Assembly: GCA_028691625.1 (NCBI GenBank)
Contig: JAQUYZ010000069.1
Span: 1-7,429 of the forward strand
DNA from: Eubacteriales bacterium
Lineage (GTDB): Bacteria > Bacillota > Clostridia > Peptostreptococcales > Anaerovoracaceae
Direction of reading: 5' to 3'
Length of the DNA: 7,429 bases
Both the position numbers and the translations under genes were made by a program. Position 1 is the stretch's first letter. Each line of letters starts with the position of its first letter. Below, piece by piece: positions 1 through 5,387 of this stretch. The notes under the pieces were generated by a model that saw only the letters and a program-made list of their open reading frames with translations, made no database searches and was not told where the DNA came from.

Positions 1-482
1 AAATCGCGAATGATTTCAGTGTTTCCGGTCCCTGTGGCAGCGGCATAATCCTACGTTATGCTGCAGAAAAAGATGATACGGATACGATGATTTGTTTGAA
101 ATACGCCATCGATCAGGGTTTTGACGAGTTAACCGTCCTTGGAGGACTCGGCGGCAGGCTTGACCACACCATTGCGAATCTGCAGACCATGTCCTATGCC
201 ATCGATGCAGGTAAAACGATCTGGTTTCTCGACGGAAAAAACAGAGCGACCTTGAGAAATCCTGGAAGCCTGAAGGTTCAAAAGGCGGAAGGATATAAAA
301 TATCCCTCTTTGCCTACGGAGACCAATGCGGAGGAGTCTCAATTCGTGGAGTAAAGTATCCGCTGGAAAATTGTCTGTTGAATCACAGTTTCCCCCTTGG
401 CATCAGCAATGAATTTCTTAAAGAAAAAGTTGAAATCAGTCATTCCTCAGGAAAATTGCTGATCATTTTATCTCATGATTGA
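1..482 (+). CDS. thiN: Thiamin pyrophosphokinase, C-terminal part (5' end outside window)
   Basis: Transfers pyrophosphate from ATP to thiamin, giving thiamin diphosphate (TPP) in the cytoplasm. The frame is open from base 3, so the gene starts left of the window; 159 residues are visible and about 50 are probably missing compared with the usual ~210. The family signature is clear: EKDDTDT (bases about 66-86; the acidic Mg/ATP-binding motif), then GGLGGRLDHTIAN (about 138-179), and near the C-terminus the GISNEF motif followed by a terminal strand LLIIL. The ATG at 87 lies inside the conserved DDTDT motif and is not a start. In Firmicutes this gene often follows rsgA and rpe, so those may lie upstream (inference). 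It precedes the TPP-riboswitch-controlled thiT, which fits a salvage route of uptake then pyrophosphorylation. No convincing terminator follows the stop codon, only T- and A-runs with weak pairing. Confidence 0.93.
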   Translation, partial: IANDFSVSGPCGSGIILRYAAEKDDTDTMICLKYAIDQGFDELTVLGGLGGRLDHTIANLQTMSYAIDAGKTIWFLDGKNRATLRNPGSLKVQKAEGYKISLFAYGDQCGGVSIRGVKYPLENCLLNHSFPLGISNEFLKEKVEISHSSGKLLIILSHD

Positions 483-516
483 GATTTTTTCTCGCTGTTT
501 TTCTCAAAAAAAATAT

Positions 517-545
517 TTGACGCCGTTGTAGAAACGGGGTAATAT
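517..545 (+). promoter_or_regulatory. Predicted sigma-A promoter of the riboswitch-thiT transcript
   Basis: A -35 box TTGACG (517-522) is separated by 17 bp from a -10 box TAATAT (540-545). An overlapping exact TATAAT (543-548) has a less suitable 20-bp spacer. Transcription would begin near 552, about 23 bases before the first riboswitch stem. This would make thiT a transcription unit separate from thiN, though readthrough from thiN is possible. Confidence 0.65.
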
Positions 546-574
546 AATTACAATCAATTTTATATTATATCTTT

Positions 575-648
575 TGCTAGGGGAGCTTTTAGCTGAGAGT
601 TTTTCGACCCTCATTACCTGATCCGGGCAATACCGGCGTAGGGAAGCA
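575..648 (+). ncRNA. TPP riboswitch (THI element) aptamer
   Basis: This is a complete TPP-binding aptamer in the thiT leader. The closing stem P1 pairs TGCT (575-578) with AGCA (645-648). The conserved AGGGGAGC segment (579-586) and CTGAGA (593-598) form the pyrimidine-sensing arm, which closes at ACCC (607-610). ACCTGATC (616-623), the CCGG/CCGG stem (623-626 with 633-636) and GCGTAGGGAA (636-645) form the pyrophosphate-sensing arm. All expected core blocks are present, in order and at normal spacing. Bound TPP is expected to lower expression of the downstream thiamin transporter. Confidence 0.97.
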
Positions 649-708
649 TTTTGACAGGTTTCAATGTACATGTATGTCTGTGTATATTGGAATTCGTTCA
701 AACGATCC

Positions 709-752
709 CCTCCTGCAAAACAGCACATTTGTGTTTTTTAAGGAGGTTTTTT
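709..752 (+). terminator. Riboswitch expression platform: terminator-like hairpin containing the thiT Shine-Dalgarno
   Basis: CCTCCT (709-714) is the exact complement of AGGAGG (741-746), which is the core of the thiT ribosome binding site. Inside it AAAACA (717-722) can pair with TGTTTT (732-737). The stem is followed at once by six T residues (747-752) and then by the ATG at 753. The same hairpin could therefore terminate transcription and hide the ribosome binding site when TPP is bound. A competing pairing is visible: TCCCCT (706-711) complements AGGGGA (579-584) in the aptamer core, which would free the Shine-Dalgarno without ligand. The pairings are read directly from the sequence; the switching scheme is inferred. 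Confidence 0.7.
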
Positions 753-1400
753 ATGTCTTCAGAACAATTACAGGGATTCTTTGAATCCACATCCGGTCAG
801 ATTTCAACGCTGATCATTATCCTGCTGCTTTTCCTCGGCATCCTAATATCCGGACGCGATAAAAAAGCTGACACAAAAGCGATGGTCACATCCGCTGTCC
901 TGGTCGCACTATCCATTGCCCTCAACCAGATCATTCTGTTCCGCATGCCTCAGGGAGGTTCCATTACTGCCTTCTGCATGCTTCCCATAGTCCTTTGTGC
1001 ATATCTGTACGGTGTCCGCAGAGGTATGATGGCGGGAATGTGCGTAGGTTTGATCGATCTGATCTTCAACCCTTATGTCATCCATCCCATTCAAATGCTG
1101 CTGGATTATCCCCTCGCCTTTGGAGCGCTGGCCTTTGCAGGCTTTATGAGATCAAGGAAATTCGGCCTCATTACCGGGTTTATTCTCGGACTGCTGGGCA
1201 GATATTTCTGCTCCGTACTCTCCGGAGTCATATTCTTCGGTGAGTATGCGCCGGAGGGATTCAGTGCATTTACCTGGTCAATCTACTATAATATGACCTA
1301 CCTCGGAGCAGAGGGCGCGTTGACCGTCTTTGTGCTCTGCATCCCTGCTGTCAGAAAGTCGATTGAACAACTGAAAAATCAAATACGTTCCGCATATTAA
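753..1400 (+). CDS. thiT: Energy-coupled thiamin transporter substrate-binding subunit ThiT
   Basis: Membrane S component of an ECF transporter. It binds thiamin with high affinity and needs the shared EcfA-A'-T energising module, which is not in this window. The 215-residue product is hydrophobic throughout. Residues 65-70 (MPQGGS), LPI (77-79), HPIQMLLDYPLAF (111-123), the SGVIFFGEYAPEG block (157-169) and WSIYYN (175-180) follow the ThiT/YuaJ pattern. An additional hydrophobic helix at about 17-34 precedes the usual six; I recall a similar extension in other clostridial ThiT proteins. The start at 753 was chosen because AAGGAGG (740-746) lies 6 bases upstream; an upstream TTG in frame at 651 would begin next to the aptamer and is not credible. 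The position of the ligand-contacting histidine of characterised ThiT is Ser154, and a contact tyrosine is replaced by Trp175. Regulated by the TPP riboswitch upstream. Confidence 0.92.
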   Translation: MSSEQLQGFFESTSGQISTLIIILLLFLGILISGRDKKADTKAMVTSAVLVALSIALNQIILFRMPQGGSITAFCMLPIVLCAYLYGVRRGMMAGMCVGLIDLIFNPYVIHPIQMLLDYPLAFGALAFAGFMRSRKFGLITGFILGLLGRYFCSVLSGVIFFGEYAPEGFSAFTWSIYYNMTYLGAEGALTVFVLCIPAVRKSIEQLKNQIRSAY

Positions 1401-1414
1401 ATTTTTTTGTGTTA

Positions 1415-1452
1415 TAAAAAGAAGAGGCATTCACATTCACCTCTTCTTTTTA
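1415..1452. terminator. Bidirectional intrinsic terminator between thiT and the alcohol dehydrogenase gene
   Basis: A perfect 13-bp inverted repeat pairs 1415-1427 with 1440-1452 around a 12-base loop. The core is GAAGAGG/CCTCTTC, flanked by A-runs on the left and T-runs on the right, so either strand has a U-tract after the stem. It sits 14 bases after the thiT stop and 34 bases beyond the stop of the convergent dehydrogenase gene, so it can serve both. Confidence 0.9.
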
Positions 1453-1486
1453 CTTTGTTTGATTCTATCCAAATGAATTTTTACTT

Positions 1487-2662
1487 TTAGCAATTGCAAG
1501 GTTCGGGTTTTTCCCAGAGCTTCTTGTACAGATCCATGATCTCGTCTTTGTTCGGCGTACGTCTAGTATTCAGTGGACTTCCGCTGATCAGTGCGTCTTC
1601 TGCCATTTTGGGGATCTGCTTGAAGAATTCATCCTTGTCAATACCGAACTCTTCCGGTGTTTTAATGTGTAAGGTACGCAGCAGGGCTTTGGTCGCGACA
1701 ACAAATGCATGCGCTCCTTCATCAGGAGTCATTCCGGGGCGGTGTACCCCAATGGTCTTTGCCAGTTGGTTCAGTCTTGCTACCGCACCAGGCTGCAGAT
1801 AATCAAGGCAGACATTCAGCAGCATTGCGTTGGACAGCCCGTGTGGCACATGGAACAATGCGCCGATCGGACGGCTCATGCCGTGAACGATGGTAACGGA
1901 AGCATTACTAAATGCGATTCCTGCCTCCAGCGCGGCAATTGCCATTTCTCTTCTGGCTTCCACGTTGGATCCATTGGTGTAGACCTCATAGATGTTCTCA
2001 AAGATTCTCTTGACAGCTGATAATGCATAGATGTCGCTCATTGAGAAGGCCTTAAGGGAAGTGTATGCTTCAATCGCATGGGTCAAAGCGTCAACCCCTG
2101 TAGCCGCGGTTACTCCCGGCGGAACGGTTAATGTGAATAACGGATCTACAACAGCGATGTTTGCCATCAGCTTTGGATCATTCAGCAGCATCTTAACGCC
2201 TGTGTTGGTATTGGTGATGATGGAGACTTTCGTGGCCTCAGAGCCTGTTCCTGCCGTAGTCGGGATTGCACAGGTGGGCGGAAGTGTGTGCTCGATCTTC
2301 TTGCCCATGTAATCGCAGATGCTGCCGCCGTTGGCAACAACTGCTCCGATCGCCTTCATGGAATCCAACGGGCTGCCGCCGCCGATGCCGATCAGGAAAT
2401 CGCAGGCTTCTCTTTTGTAGATTTCAACGCCTTCATCAATCATGGTATGAGTTGGTTCACTATTAATACCGGAGTATATGATATAGGAAACATGAATCTC
2501 ATCAAGAGCGTCTGTCAATCTTTTAACATTCCCGAGTTTTACCATGATATCGTCTGTTACGATCAGTGCCTTATCTCCGAAGGCTTTGAAATACTCAGTG
2601 CTCATTTTTAAAGCGTTTTCGCCTGAGATGATGTATTGCGGAATAAAGAATAAGTTAGCCAT
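1487..2662 (-). CDS. Iron-containing (group III) alcohol dehydrogenase, short-chain substrate
   Basis: NAD(P)-dependent reduction of an aldehyde to an alcohol, or the reverse, in the cytoplasm. The 391-residue length is normal for the family. Residues 1-180 form the nucleotide-binding half, with GGGSPLD at 94-100 and PTTAGTGSE at 134-142. The C-terminal helical half carries the four expected metal ligands: Asp191 and His195 (GVDALTHAIEAY), His260 (VHGMSRP) and His274 (HVPHG). Nothing catalytic is missing. It resembles 1,3-propanediol and 4-hydroxybutyrate dehydrogenases in general layout, but substrate cannot be assigned from sequence. The start is supported by GGAGGT (complement of 2669-2674) 6 bases before the ATG. 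The last residues are EPCNC, an unusual two-cysteine tail. It is divergent from crt with a shared intergenic region and ends at the bidirectional terminator it shares with thiT. Confidence 0.93.
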   Translation of the reverse strand: MANLFFIPQYIISGENALKMSTEYFKAFGDKALIVTDDIMVKLGNVKRLTDALDEIHVSYIIYSGINSEPTHTMIDEGVEIYKREACDFLIGIGGGSPLDSMKAIGAVVANGGSICDYMGKKIEHTLPPTCAIPTTAGTGSEATKVSIITNTNTGVKMLLNDPKLMANIAVVDPLFTLTVPPGVTAATGVDALTHAIEAYTSLKAFSMSDIYALSAVKRIFENIYEVYTNGSNVEARREMAIAALEAGIAFSNASVTIVHGMSRPIGALFHVPHGLSNAMLLNVCLDYLQPGAVARLNQLAKTIGVHRPGMTPDEGAHAFVVATKALLRTLHIKTPEEFGIDKDEFFKQIPKMAEDALISGSPLNTRRTPNKDEIMDLYKKLWEKPEPCNC

Positions 2663-2703
2663 TTTTTTACCTCCAAGATCCTTAGGTTTTTCTTATTAGC
2701 CAC

Positions 2704-2732
2704 ATGATAGCATACCAAAAATTGATATACAA
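2704..2732 (-). promoter_or_regulatory. Predicted promoter of the alcohol dehydrogenase gene
   Basis: Read on the minus strand: -35 TTGTAT (complement of 2727-2732), a 17-bp spacer, and an extended -10 TGCTATCAT whose hexamer TATCAT is the complement of 2704-2709. The -35 box is weak (three of six bases), but the extended -10 compensates. Transcription would start near 2697, giving a leader of about 35 bases. Confidence 0.6.
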
Positions 2733-2750
2733 TATGTTTCTGATAATTAT

Positions 2751-2773
2751 TTAACGTTAATTGTCTGACAATT
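2751..2773. promoter_or_regulatory. Candidate operator: overlapping palindromes between divergent promoters
   Basis: TTAACGTTAA (2751-2760) is a perfect 10-bp palindrome. It overlaps AATTGTCTGACAATT (2759-2773), a perfect inverted repeat with 7-bp arms around one central T. The inner TTGTCTGACAA fits TNGTNNNACNA, the general pattern of FadR/FCD-subfamily GntR operators. The pair lies between the two predicted -35 boxes (2727-2732 and 2784-2789), a usual place for control of a divergent pair. No regulator gene is in the window, so the binding protein is unknown. Confidence 0.5.
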
Positions 2774-2783
2774 TCCAAACCCA

Positions 2784-2812
2784 TTGATTATTATATTTCA
2801 TAGTGATAATAT
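2784..2812 (+). promoter_or_regulatory. Predicted promoter of crt
   Basis: -35 TTGATT (2784-2789), a 17-bp spacer and extended -10 TGATAATAT (2804-2812). Transcription would start near 2819, giving a leader of about 60 bases that contains the TGTC/GACA inverted repeat at 2837-2848. Confidence 0.65.
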
Positions 2813-2836
2813 GGTTTAAAATCAGTTATTCATTCA

Positions 2837-2848
2837 TGTCGTAAGACA
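2837..2848. repeat. Short inverted repeat in the crt leader
   Basis: TGTC (2837-2840) and GACA (2845-2848) are separated by GTAA. They carry the same half-sites as the palindrome at 2759-2773 but with a 4-base instead of a 1-base spacer. Downstream, TCAGACA (2856-2862) is the complement of TGTCTGA at 2762-2768. This could be a second, weaker operator just after the transcription start, or chance in AT-rich DNA. Confidence 0.3.
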
Positions 2849-2879
2849 AAAAATATCAGACAGAAAGGAAGTAAAAATT

Positions 2880-3656
2880 ATGTATCAGAATTTAATTTAT
2901 GAAGTAAAAGACGGAATTGCTTATGTGACAGTAAACAGGCCGAAGTCTTTAAATGCTTTAAGCAATGAGGTACTGGATGAATTATATGCGGCTTTTACCG
3001 CAGTAAATAACGATCCCGAAGTTCAGATTGCAATCCTCACAGGCGAAGGAAAAGCATTTGTGGCCGGCGCTGACATCTCTGAGATGGTAAATCTTACAAC
3101 GCTTGAGGGCAGAGCGATGATGATCAAAGGTCAGAATGTCATGAATCTGATCGAAAGTATTGACAAGCCTGTGATTGGAGCGATCAACGGTTTTGCGCTC
3201 GGCGGCGGATGTGAGCTGGCAATGGCTTGTGACATGAGAATCGCATCTGAGAAGGCAAAATTTGGTCAGCCTGAAGTAAATCTGGGAATCATTCCGGGAT
3301 TTGGCGGAACGCAGAGACTTCCAAGACTCGTTGGCAAAGGCATGGGAAAATACCTAATTATGACCGCTGATATGATCGATGCGCAGGAAGCGTATCGAAT
3401 CGGTCTTGTTGAAAAGGTGGTTCCTGCAGAAGAGTTGATGGGAACAGCGGAAAAAGTTGCGAAAACAATTATATCAAAGGCCCCTATCGCGATCAAAGCT
3501 GCCAAGATCGCTGTGAATAACGGAATCAGTCTGGATATCAAGACAGGCGTCGCATTTGAAGGTGAAGCCCTTGTTGCTCCGTTCAGTTCCGAGGACAGAG
3601 CGGAAGGAATGACAGCATTCCTGGAGAAGAGACCTGCCGTATTCAAGAATAAATAG
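2880..3656 (+). CDS. crt: Crotonase: short-chain enoyl-CoA hydratase / 3-hydroxybutyryl-CoA dehydratase
   Basis: Reversible hydration of crotonyl-CoA to 3-hydroxybutyryl-CoA in the cytoplasm, a step of butyrate formation and of short-chain acyl-CoA breakdown. The 258-residue length is typical of a single-domain crotonase. FVAGADI (60-66) and GGGCE (108-112) form the oxyanion hole; Glu112 and Glu132 (in GQPEVNLGIIPG) correspond to the two catalytic glutamates of enoyl-CoA hydratases, so hydratase activity is expected rather than an isomerase variant. GFGGTQRLPRLVG (140-152) and the C-terminal FLEKRPAVF (247-255) are also typical. The start is supported by AAAGGAAG (2864-2871) 8 bases upstream. 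It stands alone with its own promoter and terminator; the usual butyrate-operon partners (bcd, etfBA, hbd, thl) are absent here. Exact physiological substrate is inferred. Confidence 0.94.
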   Translation: MYQNLIYEVKDGIAYVTVNRPKSLNALSNEVLDELYAAFTAVNNDPEVQIAILTGEGKAFVAGADISEMVNLTTLEGRAMMIKGQNVMNLIESIDKPVIGAINGFALGGGCELAMACDMRIASEKAKFGQPEVNLGIIPGFGGTQRLPRLVGKGMGKYLIMTADMIDAQEAYRIGLVEKVVPAEELMGTAEKVAKTIISKAPIAIKAAKIAVNNGISLDIKTGVAFEGEALVAPFSSEDRAEGMTAFLEKRPAVFKNK

Positions 3657-3684
3657 TATATAATAACAAGATCACAATTCATCC

Positions 3685-3715
3685 AAAAATACCATGGGGT
3701 TCCATGGTATTTTTT
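3685..3715 (+). terminator. Intrinsic terminator of crt
   Basis: A 13-bp stem pairs 3685-3697 with 3702-3714 around the loop GGTT. Its core CCATGG is itself palindromic and it is followed by a T-run. It begins 28 bases after the crt stop codon. The A-run on the left side would give a U-tract on the other strand as well, so it may also stop transcription from the convergent gene at 3831-4979, which has no closer hairpin. Confidence 0.9.
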
Positions 3716-3830
3716 CTTTGTTGATTAAGTAATATAATTTTAAATATGTCATGAAATATAAATCCCATAATTACATATCCGGCCAATTGAAAAACAAAAA
3801 ACACTTACTCCTTTCGAATGGTTTGTTTGG

Positions 3831-4979
3831 TCACTTTGCTATAGGATTCAAATAATTCAGTAAGCCCTCTGCAAAATAGTCGCTGGCGCTTTCTGCGTAA
3901 TCAATTAGTCTGCTGTATACACTTAAATTCCTATCATAATCGCCGGCCAAGAACGTAATAGATTCTTCGAGTATGCTTCTTAAATTGTTATAAAGTCTAT
4001 TCTTCCATTCACTTTCTTCCCAATAGGGGTTAATAGAAGATACGGCGGCAGCCCTTTGATCTGCATTTTGATAAAGCAGTTTTATAATGCGGTTTTGCTC
4101 GTCGGTATTTCCTTGCATTTGAGCAGTAATAAACAAATCTATGAGTTCTACGTACTCGTTAATCAATAATTCCAACTGATCAATTCCGGGATTTTCTCCG
4201 AAAAAGAGCTTTAAATTGTTGGCGTATTCCGTCACCACTTCTTTTAACCGGGCAACCATTTGCGCCTCATTGCCAATTCCTCTGTACCTGCTCAGCATAT
4301 AACTTCTTATCCAGGAATTAAGCTCGAACCAAAGCATTCTTATCTGGTAGATTGTATTCACCTGTTCATAGTTTAAACATAACTCATTGTTGTCCTGAGT
4401 TGTCCTTTCTGTTCCGGATGTTATATAGTTATAAGCTACCTGTGCAAAGACAAGTCCTATATAGTCGGTAAGGGCAGTCAACTCCTTGTACCTTATAATG
4501 TCTTCGTTAAAGTCTTTGGTAACAAAGGAGTTGATTCGTGTAAGAGAATACTGCAGATATGTTTCCAGCATGTTTATCCATTGATCTTCTTGAAAATAAG
4601 GATTTATTTTTGCCAGATAGGCAGCCTGCTCTCTGACGTTTTGATAAAGAAGATCGATATTCTCGGTAATGCCTTGCATATTTCTGTTTATGTGAGCATC
4701 AATCAAATTACGATATGTTATCATATATTTGCTTAACAGCTGGGAGTATTCTTCTGCCTTATTGCGGCCAAAAATGATATTTAACGAGTCTCCGAATTTT
4801 TGTGTCTCTTGGTATAATCGTTCAAATATTTCCTGTTCCGTCCCTATCCCTTGATATCTGCTGACCACGTAGGCTCTCATCCAGATGTTTAATCTTCGCC
4901 AAATTATTCTTGAGTTAAAAATCAAATGCATTTGGCTGTATGTGATACACTCCCAATCAAACTCCTTTTTAAATTTCAT
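3831..4979 (-). CDS. Unknown protein with two tandem copies of one helical domain
   Basis: Function not recognised. The 382-residue product is two copies of one domain, residues about 18-188 and 208-378. Shared blocks in order: W27 with LN, W, SRYQGIG (40-46) against W217 with LN, W, SRYRGIG (230-236); FG at 70-71 and 260-261; LL at 81-82 and 271-272; MQG at 101-103 and 288-290; LLYQN at 110-114 and 301-305; INPY at 125-128 and 316-319; W134 and W325; NYI/NYL near each end. A linker (about 189-207) joins them. There is no signal peptide or membrane segment; the content suggests helical bundles in the cytoplasm. The pattern resembles a single-copy family of about 170 residues common in Bacilli and Clostridia, which I recall being mislabelled acetylglutamate kinase in some genomes; no kinase motif is visible. 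Start supported by GAGGGA (complement of 4988-4993) 8 bases upstream. GC is low: 35% in each of two 60-base samples (4081-4140, 4501-4560) against 55% at 1741-1800. Confidence 0.85.
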   Translation of the reverse strand: MKFKKEFDWECITYSQMHLIFNSRIIWRRLNIWMRAYVVSRYQGIGTEQEIFERLYQETQKFGDSLNIIFGRNKAEEYSQLLSKYMITYRNLIDAHINRNMQGITENIDLLYQNVREQAAYLAKINPYFQEDQWINMLETYLQYSLTRINSFVTKDFNEDIIRYKELTALTDYIGLVFAQVAYNYITSGTERTTQDNNELCLNYEQVNTIYQIRMLWFELNSWIRSYMLSRYRGIGNEAQMVARLKEVVTEYANNLKLFFGENPGIDQLELLINEYVELIDLFITAQMQGNTDEQNRIIKLLYQNADQRAAAVSSINPYWEESEWKNRLYNNLRSILEESITFLAGDYDRNLSVYSRLIDYAESASDYFAEGLLNYLNPIAK

Positions 4980-5387
4980 CTCAATTGTCCCTCGATTATA
5001 ATAAATTCATCAACTTTCGCAGAAGGAAACCGATATCTTTGGAAACCGTTGCCGTCTGAACCAAGGGATTCCTTTTTCCTTGTAAGCATTGAATTATTTC
5101 AAAATGGTCTATAATTTAATGGTTTTTTCACTTCTGTTGTATCACAAAGCAGGGGCTTCTTAGACTTTTTTATTGCCCAAAATTACTGAATTTTAGTGTC
5201 CACTGCACATTATTCATGTGTGAAAGTTGATTAATTATATAATATGAGAGATAAAAGCGTTATGTTCCCTAGCACTGCTGTAAAGATTACGCATAGTGTT
5301 TCGAACCATGATTAGGCGTTGGCAAGATTTATGAGAGAAAGAAGCAAAAGAAAATTATTACTTCCCAAATTAATGAAGATTCGTCCT
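4980..5387. other. AT-rich intergenic gap without a supported gene
   Basis: This stretch of 408 bases separates two minus-strand genes. I see no RNA gene and no ORF with a ribosome binding site. It holds a direct repeat GGAAACCG (5025-5032, 5041-5048) and small inverted repeats TTGAA/TTCAA (5089-5102) and CACAT/ATGTG (5206-5220), all short enough to be chance. It should contain the promoter of the 3831-4979 gene and the 3' end of the exporter transcript, but neither a clear promoter nor a clear terminator can be picked out. Confidence 0.5.

Noticed and set aside
483..516. T-run and A-run region after thiN considered as a terminator
   Set aside because: The only stems are about five weak pairs (TTGAG/CTCAA) or T/A runs without GC content, too weak to call.
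664..741. A 25-codon upstream ORF (ATG at 664, TAA at 739-741) between the TPP aptamer and thiT, ending at the Shine-Dalgarno
   Set aside because: Only a weak CAGG precedes it, and the riboswitch explains control. The stop position is probably coincidence, since the sequence there is constrained by the hairpin.
1494..2611. Several plus-strand ORFs of 60-107 codons opposite the alcohol dehydrogenase gene
   Set aside because: They are antisense shadows of a well-supported gene with all catalytic motifs and show no plausible protein features.
2751..2760. TTAACGTTAA considered as a Rex (NADH-sensing) operator
   Set aside because: Rex sites have half-sites in the orientation TTGTTAA...TTAACAA with an intervening spacer. 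Here the half-sites are abutted in the opposite orientation.
3266..3682. A 138-codon minus-strand ORF opposite crt
   Set aside because: It is antisense to conserved crotonase sequence and would begin inside it; no ribosome binding site or recognisable domain.
4995..5000. A perfect TATAAT on the minus strand before the duplicated-domain gene
   Set aside because: It has no matching -35 box, and a start 7 bases downstream would leave the Shine-Dalgarno (4988-4993) outside the transcript, so it does not fit as the gene's promoter.
5244..5315. A 23-codon plus-strand ORF after an AT-rich promoter-like stretch in the intergenic gap
   Set aside because: No ribosome binding site and no recognisable peptide motif; ORFs of this length are expected by chance in AT-rich DNA.
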